Positions 7,747 to 17,081 of a DNA stretch of 64,000 nt are shown piece after piece. The notes beneath the pieces were generated by a model. That model made no database searches, was not told the DNA's origin, and was given only the letters and a program-made list of their open reading frames with translations. Within the stretch, counting starts at the first letter, position 1. Every line of letters begins with the position of its first letter. This stretch comes from AC-56 sp963798705 (lineage in GTDB: Bacteria; Actinomycetota; Thermoleophilia; Solirubrobacterales; 70-9). A program made the translations under genes and the position numbers. The DNA is taken from the NCBI GenBank assembly GCA_963798705.1, contig CAWCTW010000005.1, forward strand, positions 1,860,001 to 1,924,000. Reading direction: 5' to 3'.

Positions 7747-9234
7747 TCAGCGGCCGGCTGACACCGGCGCACCGGACCGGGCCGCCCACGCGCGGGAGCC
7801 GGTTTCGGCGTCGAGCTCCTCGAGGGCGAACTTGCCGTTGCCACCGCCGTCGTCGCCGAGTGGGTAGTCGCCCGTGAAGCACGCATCGCAGTGGCTCGAC
7901 GCGGGCATCCCGATCGCCTCGTACACCCCGTCCATCGACAGGTAGGCCAGCGAGTCGGCTCCGAGCTCCGCGGCGATCTCGTCGACGGTGCGGCCGTGGG
8001 CGATCATCTCCTCGCGAGTCGACATGTCGATGCCGTAATGACAGGGGTGGCGGATGGGTGGCGCCGAGATGCGCAGATGGATCTCCTTGGCGCCGGCGTC
8101 CCTGAGCATGGCGACGATCTGACGGGTCGTGTTGCCGCGCACGATCGAGTCGTCCACGACGACGACGCGCTTGCCCGAGACGATCTCCGGCAGCGGATTG
8201 AACTTCATCCGGAGGCCGCGCTTGCGGAGCTCCTGTCCCGGCTGGATGAAGGTACGAGCCACGTATCGATTCTTGATCAGGCCGTCGTCCTGCGGGATCC
8301 CGGAGGCCCGTGCGAAGCCGCTCGCCGCGGGGTTGCCCGAGTCGGGCACGGAGATCACCAGGTCGGCGTCCACCGGCGCCTCGCGCCACAGGATCTCGCC
8401 CATCCCGCCGCGAGCCCGCTGGAGGACGCGGCCCTGCAGCCGGGTGTCCGGCCGGGAGAAGTAGATGTGCTCGAAGACGCAGTGCGCCGTTGCGTCCGTC
8501 GGGATGACTTGCCTGCTCTCGAGCCCGTTCTCGGTGAGCGAGATCAGCTCGCCGGGATGCACCTCCCGCACGAGGTCCGCGCCGATGATGTCGAAGGCAC
8601 AGCTCTCCGAAGCGATGACGTACCGGTCGCCCAGCTTGCCCAGCGCCAGCGGGCGGACGCCGTGCGGATCGCGGAAGGCGACCACGGCCCGCTTGGTCAT
8701 GACGACGGTCGAGTAGGCGCCCTGGAGCCTCGGCATCACTGCCTGCACCGCGTTCTCGATCGGCCGAGCCTCCTCCACGGAGAGCAGCGCGGCCATGATC
8801 TCCGAGTCCGAAGTGCCGCGGAATCGCAGCCCCCGCTCGCGGAGGCCGTTGTAGAGCTCGACCGCGTTCGTGAGGTTGCCGTTGTGGGCAAGCGCGACCT
8901 CGCGGCCGTCGTCGCGCCACACCGGCTGGGTGTTCTCCCACGACCCGCCGCCCGTGGTCGAGTAGCGGACGTGACCGATCGCCATGTCTCCCTCGAGAGC
9001 GCGCAGCTTCTCCTCGTCGAACACCTGCGACACCAACCCGGTCTCCCGCAGGGTGGTGATGTGGCCTCCCTCGCAGGTGGCGATGCCGGCGGATTCCTGC
9101 CCGCGGTGCTGGAGCGCGTAGAGGCCGAAGTAGGCTAGCCGGGCGACGTCGTGCCCCGGCGCGTACACGCCGAAAACCCCACACTCGTCGCGCGGGCCGT
9201 CGCGGTCTGGGAATGAGCGATCGCTGGCGTCCAT
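7747..9234 (-). CDS. purF: Amidophosphoribosyltransferase
   Basis: 495-residue PurF. A short propeptide precedes the nucleophile Cys in DECGVFG (about Cys18), which becomes the N-terminal residue of the glutaminase after processing. The phosphoribosyltransferase half carries the PRPP loop VVVVDDSIVRGNT, and CDACFTG near the C-terminus is one of the cysteine sites of the B. subtilis-type 4Fe-4S enzyme. It makes phosphoribosylamine from PRPP and glutamine, the committed purine step. It is the first pur gene of the run continuing to purN and purH; a 301-base gap with a gene remnant separates it from the upstream sulfatase. Confidence 0.97.
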   Translation of the reverse strand: MDASDRSFPDRDGPRDECGVFGVYAPGHDVARLAYFGLYALQHRGQESAGIATCEGGHITTLRETGLVSQVFDEEKLRALEGDMAIGHVRYSTTGGGSWENTQPVWRDDGREVALAHNGNLTNAVELYNGLRERGLRFRGTSDSEIMAALLSVEEARPIENAVQAVMPRLQGAYSTVVMTKRAVVAFRDPHGVRPLALGKLGDRYVIASESCAFDIIGADLVREVHPGELISLTENGLESRQVIPTDATAHCVFEHIYFSRPDTRLQGRVLQRARGGMGEILWREAPVDADLVISVPDSGNPAASGFARASGIPQDDGLIKNRYVARTFIQPGQELRKRGLRMKFNPLPEIVSGKRVVVVDDSIVRGNTTRQIVAMLRDAGAKEIHLRISAPPIRHPCHYGIDMSTREEMIAHGRTVDEIAAELGADSLAYLSMDGVYEAIGMPASSHCDACFTGDYPLGDDGGGNGKFALEELDAETGSRAWAARSGAPVSAGR

Positions 9235-9356
9235 CCGCGGTGACTGAAGCGAGGAACTCGCAGGCGATCCGCCTGCCCAGCAAGGCTAGCAGTGGAATCG
9301 GATCGCGCCGCCCGCCTTGGCGGCGGCGATTCAGCTGCTTGCGGTCTGATCGCGCG

Positions 9357-9545
9357 TCAGGGTCGTGTCGCCAGGAGGCGGACGGGCCCGGGGTCGTCGT
9401 CGATGTCCCCGGCCTCCGCGGACCACGTGTTCGTGACGTCGCGGATTCCAGCGGCCGCACTGACGTCGACGATCGAGGTCGCCGCAGTGGCCGGCACCGG
9501 CAAAGCCAGCACCAGGGCGAGCGCGATGCTCCCGGCTACTCGCAG
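9357..9545 (-). pseudogene. Remnant of a secreted FG-GAP/VCBS (CRTAC1-like) protein
   Basis: Overlapping the sulfatase stop, a second minus-strand frame encodes a good signal peptide (IALALVLALPVPATAA) followed by DVSAAAGIRDVTNTWSAEAG and DIDDDP. That looks like the start of CRTAC1/FG-GAP proteins, which continue with a calcium-binding DxDxDGxxD repeat. Here the frame ends about a dozen codons later and no repeats follow. No ATG, GTG or TTG is in frame before the signal (the coordinates start at a CTG). I read it as the stump of a deleted gene. The rest of the interval up to purF (9241-9356) holds nothing recognisable. Confidence 0.45.
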
Positions 9546-11140
9546 AAGGGTCGCCCGCCCACCTGCTCGTCGCGCCCCTCCAGGCCGGCGCAGTCGGAGA
9601 GCTGCTGGAGCCGCTGCTCGAGGTCGGCCTGCCCGGGCTTCGTCGGACAGCTCTCGGGCTCGCCCCCGTAACAGCGGTTTCGCAGCTCGAAGGGATCGCG
9701 GCTCAGGTTGTAGCGCTCGACCTCCAGGGTGTCGCGACAGCTGCCCATCGATGCGACGGAGTAATGCTCGACGTAGACCGACGAGCGGGTGCGGATGCCG
9801 TCGTAGTGGCAGGTCTGGTACCGGCCCGGAGCCGTGGCCTGATACTCGGTCAGCAGGCCGCGGTCGTCCGGCCACCCGCCGGTGCCGGTGAGGAGTGGCA
9901 ACAGCGAGCGTCCGTCCATGGTCCTGCAGGCTCCCACCGGCGGGCATGGGTGGGCATGAGCAAGGTCCAGGATCGTGGGGGCGAGGTCGATGTTGGCGGC
10001 CGGCTCGCGCACCTTGCGAACCCCTCCGTACCCGCGGGGTAGATCGATGACCAAGGGCTGCCGAACGGCCTCCTCGTAAGGCAGCACCTTGCCTCTCGCC
10101 AGGCGATGCTCACCGTAGAACAACCCGTTGTCCGAGATGTAGATGAATACGGTTCTGTGCAGCTCCCCCATCCGCTTGACTGCGTCGTAGACCGTGGCGA
10201 CGCTGCGGTCGACCGACACGAGAGAAGCGAGTGCGCAGCGCCAGTGCCTCTGGGTATTCCTCCTGGCCTTGCCGCTGATCCGCGGCGCAGTGCGCAGGAA
10301 GGCGGGCTTGTCGGCCATGTGCTTCTCGTTGAATGACGGGGGGTGGCGGAGCGGCGTCTTCCGGAACATGTCCATGTCCCGCGGGTCCGGCTTCGCGGCG
10401 CGAACCCCCTTACCGCTGCACCTCCCCGGCGGCTGGCCGCCGGCCGTATGGGGAGCGTGCTCGTCGAGTTGGAGGTAGAACGGCTCCGGGCGCGGCGCGT
10501 AGCGCTTGATGGCGCCCACCGCGTTACCGGTGAGCACCCTGGTGATGTAGTCGCGGTCACGAGTGCCGAAGTGGTTCCAGGTCCCGTTGCGCGAGAGAAA
10601 GTAGTCGTAGTAGCCGAATCTCCCGCCGGTGACCGACCGCCAGTCGCTCCATCCGGGAGCGACGTCCGCGGGACGGTCGGCGAAGCGCCAGTAGCCGTTC
10701 AGGAACTTGCCGACGTGGATCGTGTTGTATCCGGCTTGCTGCAGCCAGACCGGGAGGACGTTGCCCTTGTCGATGAGCGCGGGGTAGCCCTTGTTGTTCG
10801 AAACCACCCCATGGTTGTGCGCGTACTGGCCGGTGAGCAACGACGCGCGCGACGGGCAGCACTGGGAGGTGGTGACGACGTAGTCGCTGAACCTGGTCCC
10901 GGGCCGGGTGAGGAGACGCATCGTCTTGGGCATGATCCTGCCGTTGAACTGACGCGTTGTCTGATCGTCGCTCTGGATCAGGACCACGTTCGGCCGGCCG
11001 GCCGGGGGATCACCCGCTTTGGTGGCGTCGGGCGCGGCGGATGCGACATTCGGGACAAACGCGACGAGGATCGGCAGGCCGAGCGCGATCCGGGCCCCCC
11101 GGCCCGGGAGCCTCGCCTTGAGCTTGAACCGATCGAGCAC
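9536..11140 (-). CDS. Secreted sulfatase (type I, formylglycine)
   Basis: 534 residues from GTG 11140, with GGCGGGG upstream. A signal peptide (to about residue 36, ending ASA) is followed by the alkaline-phosphatase-fold sulfatase domain: metal site VVLIQSDDQTT near 52-62, the formylglycine motif CCPSRASLLTG with Cys94 as the residue to be oxidised, then HNHG, GKFLNG and SDNGLFYGEH. Sulfatases of this class remove sulfate esters from sugars or aryl substrates outside the cell. It is closely related to the sulfatase at 17082-18665 and lies between purL and purF on the same strand. The activating FGE enzyme is not in the window. Confidence 0.93.
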   Translation of the reverse strand: MLDRFKLKARLPGRGARIALGLPILVAFVPNVASAAPDATKAGDPPAGRPNVVLIQSDDQTTRQFNGRIMPKTMRLLTRPGTRFSDYVVTTSQCCPSRASLLTGQYAHNHGVVSNNKGYPALIDKGNVLPVWLQQAGYNTIHVGKFLNGYWRFADRPADVAPGWSDWRSVTGGRFGYYDYFLSRNGTWNHFGTRDRDYITRVLTGNAVGAIKRYAPRPEPFYLQLDEHAPHTAGGQPPGRCSGKGVRAAKPDPRDMDMFRKTPLRHPPSFNEKHMADKPAFLRTAPRISGKARRNTQRHWRCALASLVSVDRSVATVYDAVKRMGELHRTVFIYISDNGLFYGEHRLARGKVLPYEEAVRQPLVIDLPRGYGGVRKVREPAANIDLAPTILDLAHAHPCPPVGACRTMDGRSLLPLLTGTGGWPDDRGLLTEYQATAPGRYQTCHYDGIRTRSSVYVEHYSVASMGSCRDTLEVERYNLSRDPFELRNRCYGGEPESCPTKPGQADLEQRLQQLSDCAGLEGRDEQVGGRPFCE

Positions 11141-11246
11141 GGTGACCCCGCCTGTTGCGCGTTCCCCCCGTCGTGGACGACGCACGCCGTGTCGCCGTAA
11201 CCCCGCGGTGCGTCCCTGCCCGGACGCCCGCGAATTGTACCGCGCC

Positions 11247-13445
11247 TCAGGCGCGGTCGAGCGAGCGCCAGGCGTCCACGGCCTCCGCGAGGCCGACCCG
11301 GATCTCCACCTCGGCCGCGGCCACCTCGATGGCCTCGCCGGCGAGCTCGCCGATGAGCAGCACCGCGGTGCCCCGGCGCTGACCCTCCGCTGCGAGCTCA
11401 TGCAGCGACCGCTCCGCCGCGGCCACCACGAACCCGCCCGGGGCTTCGCCGAACAGGGCCGTCTCGCCCGAGGCTCCGCGCAGCTCCACGAGTGGATCGA
11501 GGTCCGCGCGGAGCCCGGTGCCGGCTGCGATGGCGCATTCCGCGAGCGCGCAGGCGAGGCCGCCGTCGCTCACGTCGTGGGTGGCGGAGATCCAGCCTTG
11601 CCGCGCCGCATCGCGGACCAGCTCGATCGCAATGCGCACTTCGTCGATCGCGGTGGCGGGGAGCCCGGCCGCCAGCTCACCCCGCAGCTTCGCGAGCTCG
11701 GACCCCGCGAGCGAGGGCGCGAACGGTCCGACAAGCGCGATCGCGTCCCGGGCGTCCGGCGCCATGCCCGGAGCGACCGCGGCATCCGGGAGCTCACCGA
11801 CCATGCCGATCACGGGCGTCGGATAGATCGGGCCGGCATCGGTCTCGTTGTACAGCGACACGTTGCCGCCGACGACCGGGATCTCGAGCGCGTCGCAGGC
11901 GTCGGCGAGGCCCTGCACCGCCCGGTCCAGCTGCCAGGCGACGTGGGGCTTGGAAGGATTGCCGAAGTTGAGGCAGTTCGTCAGGCCGAGCGGCTCGGCG
12001 CCGACGCACGCCAGGTTCTGGGCGCACTCGAGAACCGCCTCGATCGTCCCCCGGTACGGATCGCACGCCACCCGGCGGCCGTTGCCGTCGATCGCCACGG
12101 CGATCGCCCGATCGCTCTCGGGCACCGCGAGGACCGCCGCGTCGGCCGTCTCCGGGCGGCGAACGGTTCGCGACTGGACGATCGAGTCGTACTGCTCGAA
12201 GGCCCAGCGCTTCGAGGCGACGTTGGGCGAGGCCAGCAGCGCCCGCAGGAGCTCGGAGCCCTCCGCGCGGCCGTCGAGGGACGCACGATTTCCGTAGAGC
12301 CACGCGGTCGGCTGACTCGGCTCGAGGTCGTAGAGGGGACAGGCGTCGACCAGCGCCGCCACCGGCAGGTCACCCACCACGTCACCGGCCGCGAGCACGC
12401 GGATGCGTCCAGAGTCGGTGACCTCGCCGATCGCGGCGGCGCCCGTCTGCCAGCGCTCGCACACTGCCAGGACGTCCGCGATCCGGTCCGGCCGCACCAC
12501 GGCGAGCATGCGCTCCTGCGACTCGGAGACCATGATCTCGAAGGGCTCCATGTCGGCCTCGCGGAGCGGCACGCGATCCAGGTCGATGTCCATGCCCACC
12601 CCGCCGGCCGACGCCATCTCGGCCGACGAGGAGGTCAATCCGGCGGCTCCCAGGTCCTGGAGCGCGATCAACAGCCCCCGATCCAGCAGCTCGAGACAGC
12701 ACTCCATCAGCTTCTTCTCCTCGAAGGGATCGCCGATCTGAACGCTCGGGCGCATCTCGGCGCCCTCCGCGAGCTCTGCCGAGGCGAGTACCGAGGCGCC
12801 GCCGATGCCGTCGCGTCCCGTGGAGGCTCCCATCAGGACGACCGCGTTCTGCGGCCCGCTGGCGGCGGCCCGCACCAGGCGGCCGGCCGGGGCGAGCCCC
12901 ACGCACATCGCGTTCACGAGGCAGTTCTGCTCGTAGGGTGCCTCGAAGTAGACCTCGCCGCCGACGGTCGGCACGCCGATCGAGTTCCCGTAGTGGCCGA
13001 TGCCGGCCACCACGTGCTCGAACAGGTAGCGGGAGCGCTCGGAGTCGAGCTCGCCGAAGCGCAGCGAGTCGAGCACGGCGATCGGGCGCGCTCCGAGCGC
13101 GAACACGTCGCGCAGGATCCCGCCGATCCCTGTGGCCGCCCCCTGGAACGGCTCCACCGCGCTTGGGTGATTGTGTGACTCGACCTTGAACGCGACCGCC
13201 TGCCCTGCGCCGACGTCCACCGCCCCCGCGTTCTCTCCCGGGCCCATCAACACTCGGGGCCCTTCCGTCGGCAGCCTCCGCAGCAGCCTGCGCGAATGCT
13301 TGTAGGCGCAGTGCTCCGACCACAGGAGCGAGAACATCGCGAGCTCCACCTCGTTGGGATCACGCTCGAGGAGCTCGCGGATGCGCCCGTACTCGAAGTC
13401 GGTGAGACCCAGCTCGCGGTGCCTGGACTCGCTCGAGACGCTCAT
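11247..13445 (-). CDS. purL: Phosphoribosylformylglycinamidine synthase, large subunit
   Basis: 732-residue small-type PurL, the synthetase component that works with PurQ (glutaminase) and PurS. Conserved segments include WSEHCAYKHS, MGPGENAG, KVESHNHPSAVEPFQGAATG, the second-half SLYNE and the late HDVSDGGL. It converts FGAR to FGAM with ATP and glutamine-derived ammonia. ATG 13445 overlaps the stop of the upstream glycosyltransferase gene as ATGA, so translation of purL appears coupled to a surface-sugar gene. purQ and purS lie 8.6 kb away. Confidence 0.97.
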   Translation of the reverse strand: MSVSSESRHRELGLTDFEYGRIRELLERDPNEVELAMFSLLWSEHCAYKHSRRLLRRLPTEGPRVLMGPGENAGAVDVGAGQAVAFKVESHNHPSAVEPFQGAATGIGGILRDVFALGARPIAVLDSLRFGELDSERSRYLFEHVVAGIGHYGNSIGVPTVGGEVYFEAPYEQNCLVNAMCVGLAPAGRLVRAAASGPQNAVVLMGASTGRDGIGGASVLASAELAEGAEMRPSVQIGDPFEEKKLMECCLELLDRGLLIALQDLGAAGLTSSSAEMASAGGVGMDIDLDRVPLREADMEPFEIMVSESQERMLAVVRPDRIADVLAVCERWQTGAAAIGEVTDSGRIRVLAAGDVVGDLPVAALVDACPLYDLEPSQPTAWLYGNRASLDGRAEGSELLRALLASPNVASKRWAFEQYDSIVQSRTVRRPETADAAVLAVPESDRAIAVAIDGNGRRVACDPYRGTIEAVLECAQNLACVGAEPLGLTNCLNFGNPSKPHVAWQLDRAVQGLADACDALEIPVVGGNVSLYNETDAGPIYPTPVIGMVGELPDAAVAPGMAPDARDAIALVGPFAPSLAGSELAKLRGELAAGLPATAIDEVRIAIELVRDAARQGWISATHDVSDGGLACALAECAIAAGTGLRADLDPLVELRGASGETALFGEAPGGFVVAAAERSLHELAAEGQRRGTAVLLIGELAGEAIEVAAAEVEIRVGLAEAVDAWRSLDRA

Positions 13446-14620
13446 TCCGATCCAGTATTTCGAGCCGGGCGGCGCCTCAGGGCACGGGGCAGTCGCGGCC
13501 TGAGCCGCCACCATCGACTCGACTCGATGCGCCGCAGCCGCCGCGTGCGCCTGCGGAGGGCGCGAGAGCGACGCTTGAGCCGTCGCCTGACCCCGCGCAC
13601 GTCGGCGGCCTGGCGCCGGTGCTCGGCCGCCCGGTGGGCCTGGGTCTGGATGTACCGGGTGAGGGCGTACATCGCGTCGTCGCGCAGGTCCTCGGGCGAG
13701 GGCCCATCGCCGCCTGCCGGCAGCTCGAGGGTGCCCGGCTCACCGCCGGCGAGCGGGTCAGGGCATGCCGCGAGGGCGTCGCGAAAGCTGGTCTGCTCCA
13801 CCAGCCAGCCGGCCTCGAGCCCGCCCCTCACCGCGTCGTCGTCGAGGGTGAGGCGCTCGTAGACCTCCTCGAGGCGGTCCTCCGCGAGGGCGTCGCGGAC
13901 CGCCCGCCCGTCCGGGTTTCGCTCCAGCTGGCCGTTGTCGCGCGCGATCTCGACCCGGTGCCGGTACTGCTCGAAGGTCCTGACCGGGAAGTGCAGGACG
14001 CCCACCGGGAACGTGGGAGCGATCAGGAGCTCGAGCGGATCCTCCTCGCGATGCTCGGCGGCGGTCCGCAGCACCGGCTTGCCCACGAGGCCGCGGTAGG
14101 GAGAGCCACCCGTCCAGATCTCGACCGGATGCGGACCCCTGAGGCTGATCCTGGGGTTCGCGCGATGGGCGGCCTTGGCCGGGCGGCGGAAGCGCGCCTC
14201 GCGAATCGTCATGCGCCCGGCGAACGGCCCGTCGCCAGGCCGCGCGACGAACTCCGTGCGCGGCGCCACGACCATGCCGAAGGGCTCCCGCACGGCGGCC
14301 AAAGCGGTCTTCAGGTCTCCTGACGTCGGCCACCAGAACTCGTCGGCGTCGTTGTGGATCATCCAGTCGGCGCCCATCTCGCTCGCGATGCGCGTGATGT
14401 CCTCCTCGCCGCCTCGCTTCATGTCGTGGATCCCGCCGCCGATTCGCTCGAGCCTCACCAGGCCCTTCCGCTCGTAGCGTTCGAGGATGTCGAGGCTCCC
14501 GTCCGTCGACCCGGTGTCGGCGATGACGAAGAAGTCAACCCCCAGCGCGCGGTGGAAGCGCAGGTTGTCCTCGAGGATGTCGGCCTCGTCGCGGACCTTG
14601 TAGACCATTCCCAGCCGCAC
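13442..14620 (-). CDS. Glycosyltransferase family 2-like protein with basic C-terminal tail
   Basis: 392 residues from GTG 14620 (ATG 14608 also possible). The N-terminal GT-A domain reads YKVRDEADILEDNLRFH, then TGSTDGS and the metal-binding IHNDADEFWW (D-x-D, near residues 87-95). The C-terminal 100 residues are Arg-rich helix (RRRLKRRSRALRRRTRRL), perhaps binding membrane or partner. Family members transfer sugars from nucleotide sugars; acceptor unknown. Three close relatives lie at 23308, 24687 and 25521. The stop overlaps purL. Confidence 0.85.
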   Translation of the reverse strand: MRLGMVYKVRDEADILEDNLRFHRALGVDFFVIADTGSTDGSLDILERYERKGLVRLERIGGGIHDMKRGGEEDITRIASEMGADWMIHNDADEFWWPTSGDLKTALAAVREPFGMVVAPRTEFVARPGDGPFAGRMTIREARFRRPAKAAHRANPRISLRGPHPVEIWTGGSPYRGLVGKPVLRTAAEHREEDPLELLIAPTFPVGVLHFPVRTFEQYRHRVEIARDNGQLERNPDGRAVRDALAEDRLEEVYERLTLDDDAVRGGLEAGWLVEQTSFRDALAACPDPLAGGEPGTLELPAGGDGPSPEDLRDDAMYALTRYIQTQAHRAAEHRRQAADVRGVRRRLKRRSRALRRRTRRLRRIESSRWWRLRPRLPRALRRRPARNTGSE

Positions 14621-14714
14621 GGCGCGGCGAGGCTAACAGGGCCACCCGGCCTTCTCCGCTCGCGGCGACGGTCGCATGCGCTAGCTTCGGCGCGTGGCCA
14701 GGGCAGGGAGAACC

Positions 14715-16229
14715 ATGACCACCGCGAAGGTCGCCGGCATCCTCGCGGGCCTCGTCGCTCCAGCCATCGGAATGAGCGCCGGCTTCGGAAGCGGGCACGA
14801 GCAGGCGTCCGCGGCCTCCACGCCGCCACCGAACTTCCTGGTGGTGCTGGTCGACGACCAATCCATGAACAGCTTCAGGCGCGCCTACATGCCGCGAACG
14901 TTCTCCCGCATCGTCGATCACGGCACCAGATTTCGGGGGGGCGTCGCGGCGCCGCCGCTGTGCTGCCCGGACCGGGCCGGCATCCTGACGGGGCAGTACC
15001 CGCACAACCATGGAGTCTTCTCGAATCATCCCGGGTACCCCACGCTGCGCGACGCGCAGGACACGCTCCCCGTGTGGCTCGACCGCGCCGGCTACCGGAC
15101 CGGCTTCGTCGGCAAGTTCCTCAACGGCTACACCGACGTCGCCGGAGCCAGCCCGGCTGCGGGCTTCGACGGGTGGTTCGGGTTCATGGGCTTTCCCGGC
15201 TACTACGACTACGACATCAGCAAGAACGGCGAGGTCCGCCATTTCGGGCACCGGCGCAGCGACTACTCGACCGACGTCCTCACCCGCAAGGCGAAGCGCT
15301 TCCTGAAGCGAAGCTCCCGCGCGAGCGACCCCTTCTTCCTCTGGCTGGCCTACGAGGCCCCGCACGGGTGGAAGTCGCCGATCCCCCCGTGTCGCCACGC
15401 GGTGTCCCCGGGCCCGCCTGATCGGGCTTCGGTGAGGGCGGTCGAGCACGTCCACCTCCCGCGGCCGGGGTCCTTCAACGAGCGCAACGTGTCCGACAAG
15501 CCGGCAGCGATTCGCCGCCTGCCGCTCCTGAGCCACCAGGTGATCGGCCATATCAAGAACAACTGGCACTGCACGCTTGCAGCGGTCGCGGAGCTCGACA
15601 GGGGCGTCAACCAGGTGATGAAGGAGCTCAGGCGCGACGGGCAGAACCGGGACACGATCGTCTTCTACGTCTCCGACAACGGCAGCTTCTTCGGCGAGCA
15701 CCGGCGGCCGCATGGAAAGTCGGATGTCTACGAGCCCGCCCTCAACGTCCCGTACGCCGTGAAGGTGCCGGATCCCTACCGGGACGGGCAGCGCGTGCCC
15801 GACAACCATGCCGTCGTCTCGAATCAGGACATTCCGGCGACCCTGGTCGACTACGCGGACCGGTACCTGGGGGGAGTCGAGTCCTGCGCGGCCCCGGCCG
15901 ACTGCCGGCGAATGGACGGCCGCAGCCTGGCGCCGCTCGTGGGCGGCGGCGGGACCTGGCCGCGCGACCGGGGCGTCGTGGCGGAGATCGCCGCCGAGGG
16001 ACACACCTACAAGGCGATCCGCACACGTCGCTACGCCTACTCGGAGTTGGCGACCGGCGAGCGCGAGCTCTACGACCTGGCACAGGACCCCGACGAGCTC
16101 GACAACCGAGCCGGCGACCCGGACTACGTTACGACCCAGGCCAACCTCGCAGCGCGGCTGCGGGCGCTGCGATCGTGCTCCGGGGTTCCGGGGCGCGACG
16201 GCGCGTCCGGGCGACCCTTCTGCGAATAG
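14715..16229 (+). CDS. Secreted sulfatase with CxPDR active-site motif
   Basis: 504 residues from ATG 14715 with a good GGCAGGGAG ribosome site; GTG 14694 is a weaker start. Signal peptide to about residue 34, then VVLVDDQSMNS, the formylglycine motif CCPDRAGILTG (Cys83), HNHG, GKFLNGY and SDNGSFFGEHRRPHGK. Asp replaces the usual Ser of CxPSR, which still satisfies the core CxPxR recognised by formylglycine-generating enzyme. It is transcribed divergently from the glycosyltransferase-purL pair and is less similar to the other two sulfatases than they are to each other. Substrate unknown; a sulfated surface or environmental glycan is likely. Confidence 0.92.
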   Translation: MTTAKVAGILAGLVAPAIGMSAGFGSGHEQASAASTPPPNFLVVLVDDQSMNSFRRAYMPRTFSRIVDHGTRFRGGVAAPPLCCPDRAGILTGQYPHNHGVFSNHPGYPTLRDAQDTLPVWLDRAGYRTGFVGKFLNGYTDVAGASPAAGFDGWFGFMGFPGYYDYDISKNGEVRHFGHRRSDYSTDVLTRKAKRFLKRSSRASDPFFLWLAYEAPHGWKSPIPPCRHAVSPGPPDRASVRAVEHVHLPRPGSFNERNVSDKPAAIRRLPLLSHQVIGHIKNNWHCTLAAVAELDRGVNQVMKELRRDGQNRDTIVFYVSDNGSFFGEHRRPHGKSDVYEPALNVPYAVKVPDPYRDGQRVPDNHAVVSNQDIPATLVDYADRYLGGVESCAAPADCRRMDGRSLAPLVGGGGTWPRDRGVVAEIAAEGHTYKAIRTRRYAYSELATGERELYDLAQDPDELDNRAGDPDYVTTQANLAARLRALRSCSGVPGRDGASGRPFCE

Positions 16230-16230
16230 C

Positions 16231-17040
16231 TCAGGAAGCGGGCGCCAGGCGCCCCAGGAGCTCGGCGACCTCGGCGACCGGGGTCACGTCGCGCTCCGGC
16301 TCGGCCAGGCTGTAGCCGAATCGGTTGGCCCGCTCCTCGAGGCGCCGCGAGAGCTCCTCGTGCTGTCGCCTCTGGAGGGGCCGCAGGCGTGCGTTCCACC
16401 GCTTGAAGTACGAGTCGTTGATGCCGCTCCGCGCCGCGAAGCTCGATTCGCCCGGGGCGAGGCCCAGCTGCTCCTGGATGCGCCCCACGACCCGTTGCGG
16501 GTCGGAGACGAAGTCCTCGTAGCGCACCAGCGTCAGGCGGCGGATGTGCGGGGCGTCCTCGAGGAAGATCTCATGGCAGACGAGCCAGTGCTCGAGCAGC
16601 GACTCGAGTGACGTCTTGCTCCACTTCTGGGTCGCGTACGAGACGGCGATCGGGTGGCGCATGATCATCACGAAGCTCGCGTCGGCGAACAGGGCCTGCA
16701 GGAAGCGCAGCTTGAGCAGGTTCGGCGGCGACTTCTCGATCAGGACCCGTTTGTCCAGGTTCCAGTACTCGCCCCACTCCGCCACCAGGCGGTCCCGGTT
16801 GGCTTCCGTCGCGAGCGGTGAGTCCTCGGTCAGGTGGCTGCGCTCGTCGAAGCCGAACCGACCGGTGCCGCCGAACTCCCGGGCGATCGGATACACGCTC
16901 TGGAGGAACTGACCCTCGTTCGCGAGCGCCTCGGTCTTGCGAAAGCCGCTGGCCTCCTCATGCTTGGCGACCGCGCGCGCGAGCAGCGTCGTCCCGCTTC
17001 GGTGCAGGCCGCCGACGAAGACGAAGTCGTGCCGCGTCAC
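16231..17040 (-). CDS. Sulfotransferase family protein
   Basis: 269 residues from GTG 17040. The PAPS 5'-phosphosulfate loop is VGGLHRSGTTLL near residues 9-20; the 3'-phosphate region is MIMRHPIAVSYATQ near 122-135. These enzymes move sulfate from PAPS to hydroxyls of sugars, lipids or peptides. It ends one base from the convergent sulfatase at 14715-16229 and follows another sulfatase by about 40 bases on its own strand. The cytosolic sulfotransferase next to secreted sulfatases suggests making and trimming sulfated glycans, but the acceptor is not known. Confidence 0.85.
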   Translation of the reverse strand: MTRHDFVFVGGLHRSGTTLLARAVAKHEEASGFRKTEALANEGQFLQSVYPIAREFGGTGRFGFDERSHLTEDSPLATEANRDRLVAEWGEYWNLDKRVLIEKSPPNLLKLRFLQALFADASFVMIMRHPIAVSYATQKWSKTSLESLLEHWLVCHEIFLEDAPHIRRLTLVRYEDFVSDPQRVVGRIQEQLGLAPGESSFAARSGINDSYFKRWNARLRPLQRRQHEELSRRLEERANRFGYSLAEPERDVTPVAEVAELLGRLAPAS

Positions 17041-17081
17041 GGTCGGGCGATCCTAGATGGGGAGCGACCGGCCCGGTCGAG

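Noticed and set aside
9304..9329. GC-rich hairpin GCCGCCCGCC/GGCGGCGGC between the remnant and purF
   Set aside because: Bulged, without a U-run, and of a kind expected by chance at this GC content.
14896..14903. GAACGTTC as a possible LexA box
   Set aside because: No four-base spacer between the arms, and it lies within the sulfatase coding sequence; a similar GAACGTTC at about 55345 is rejected for the same reasons.
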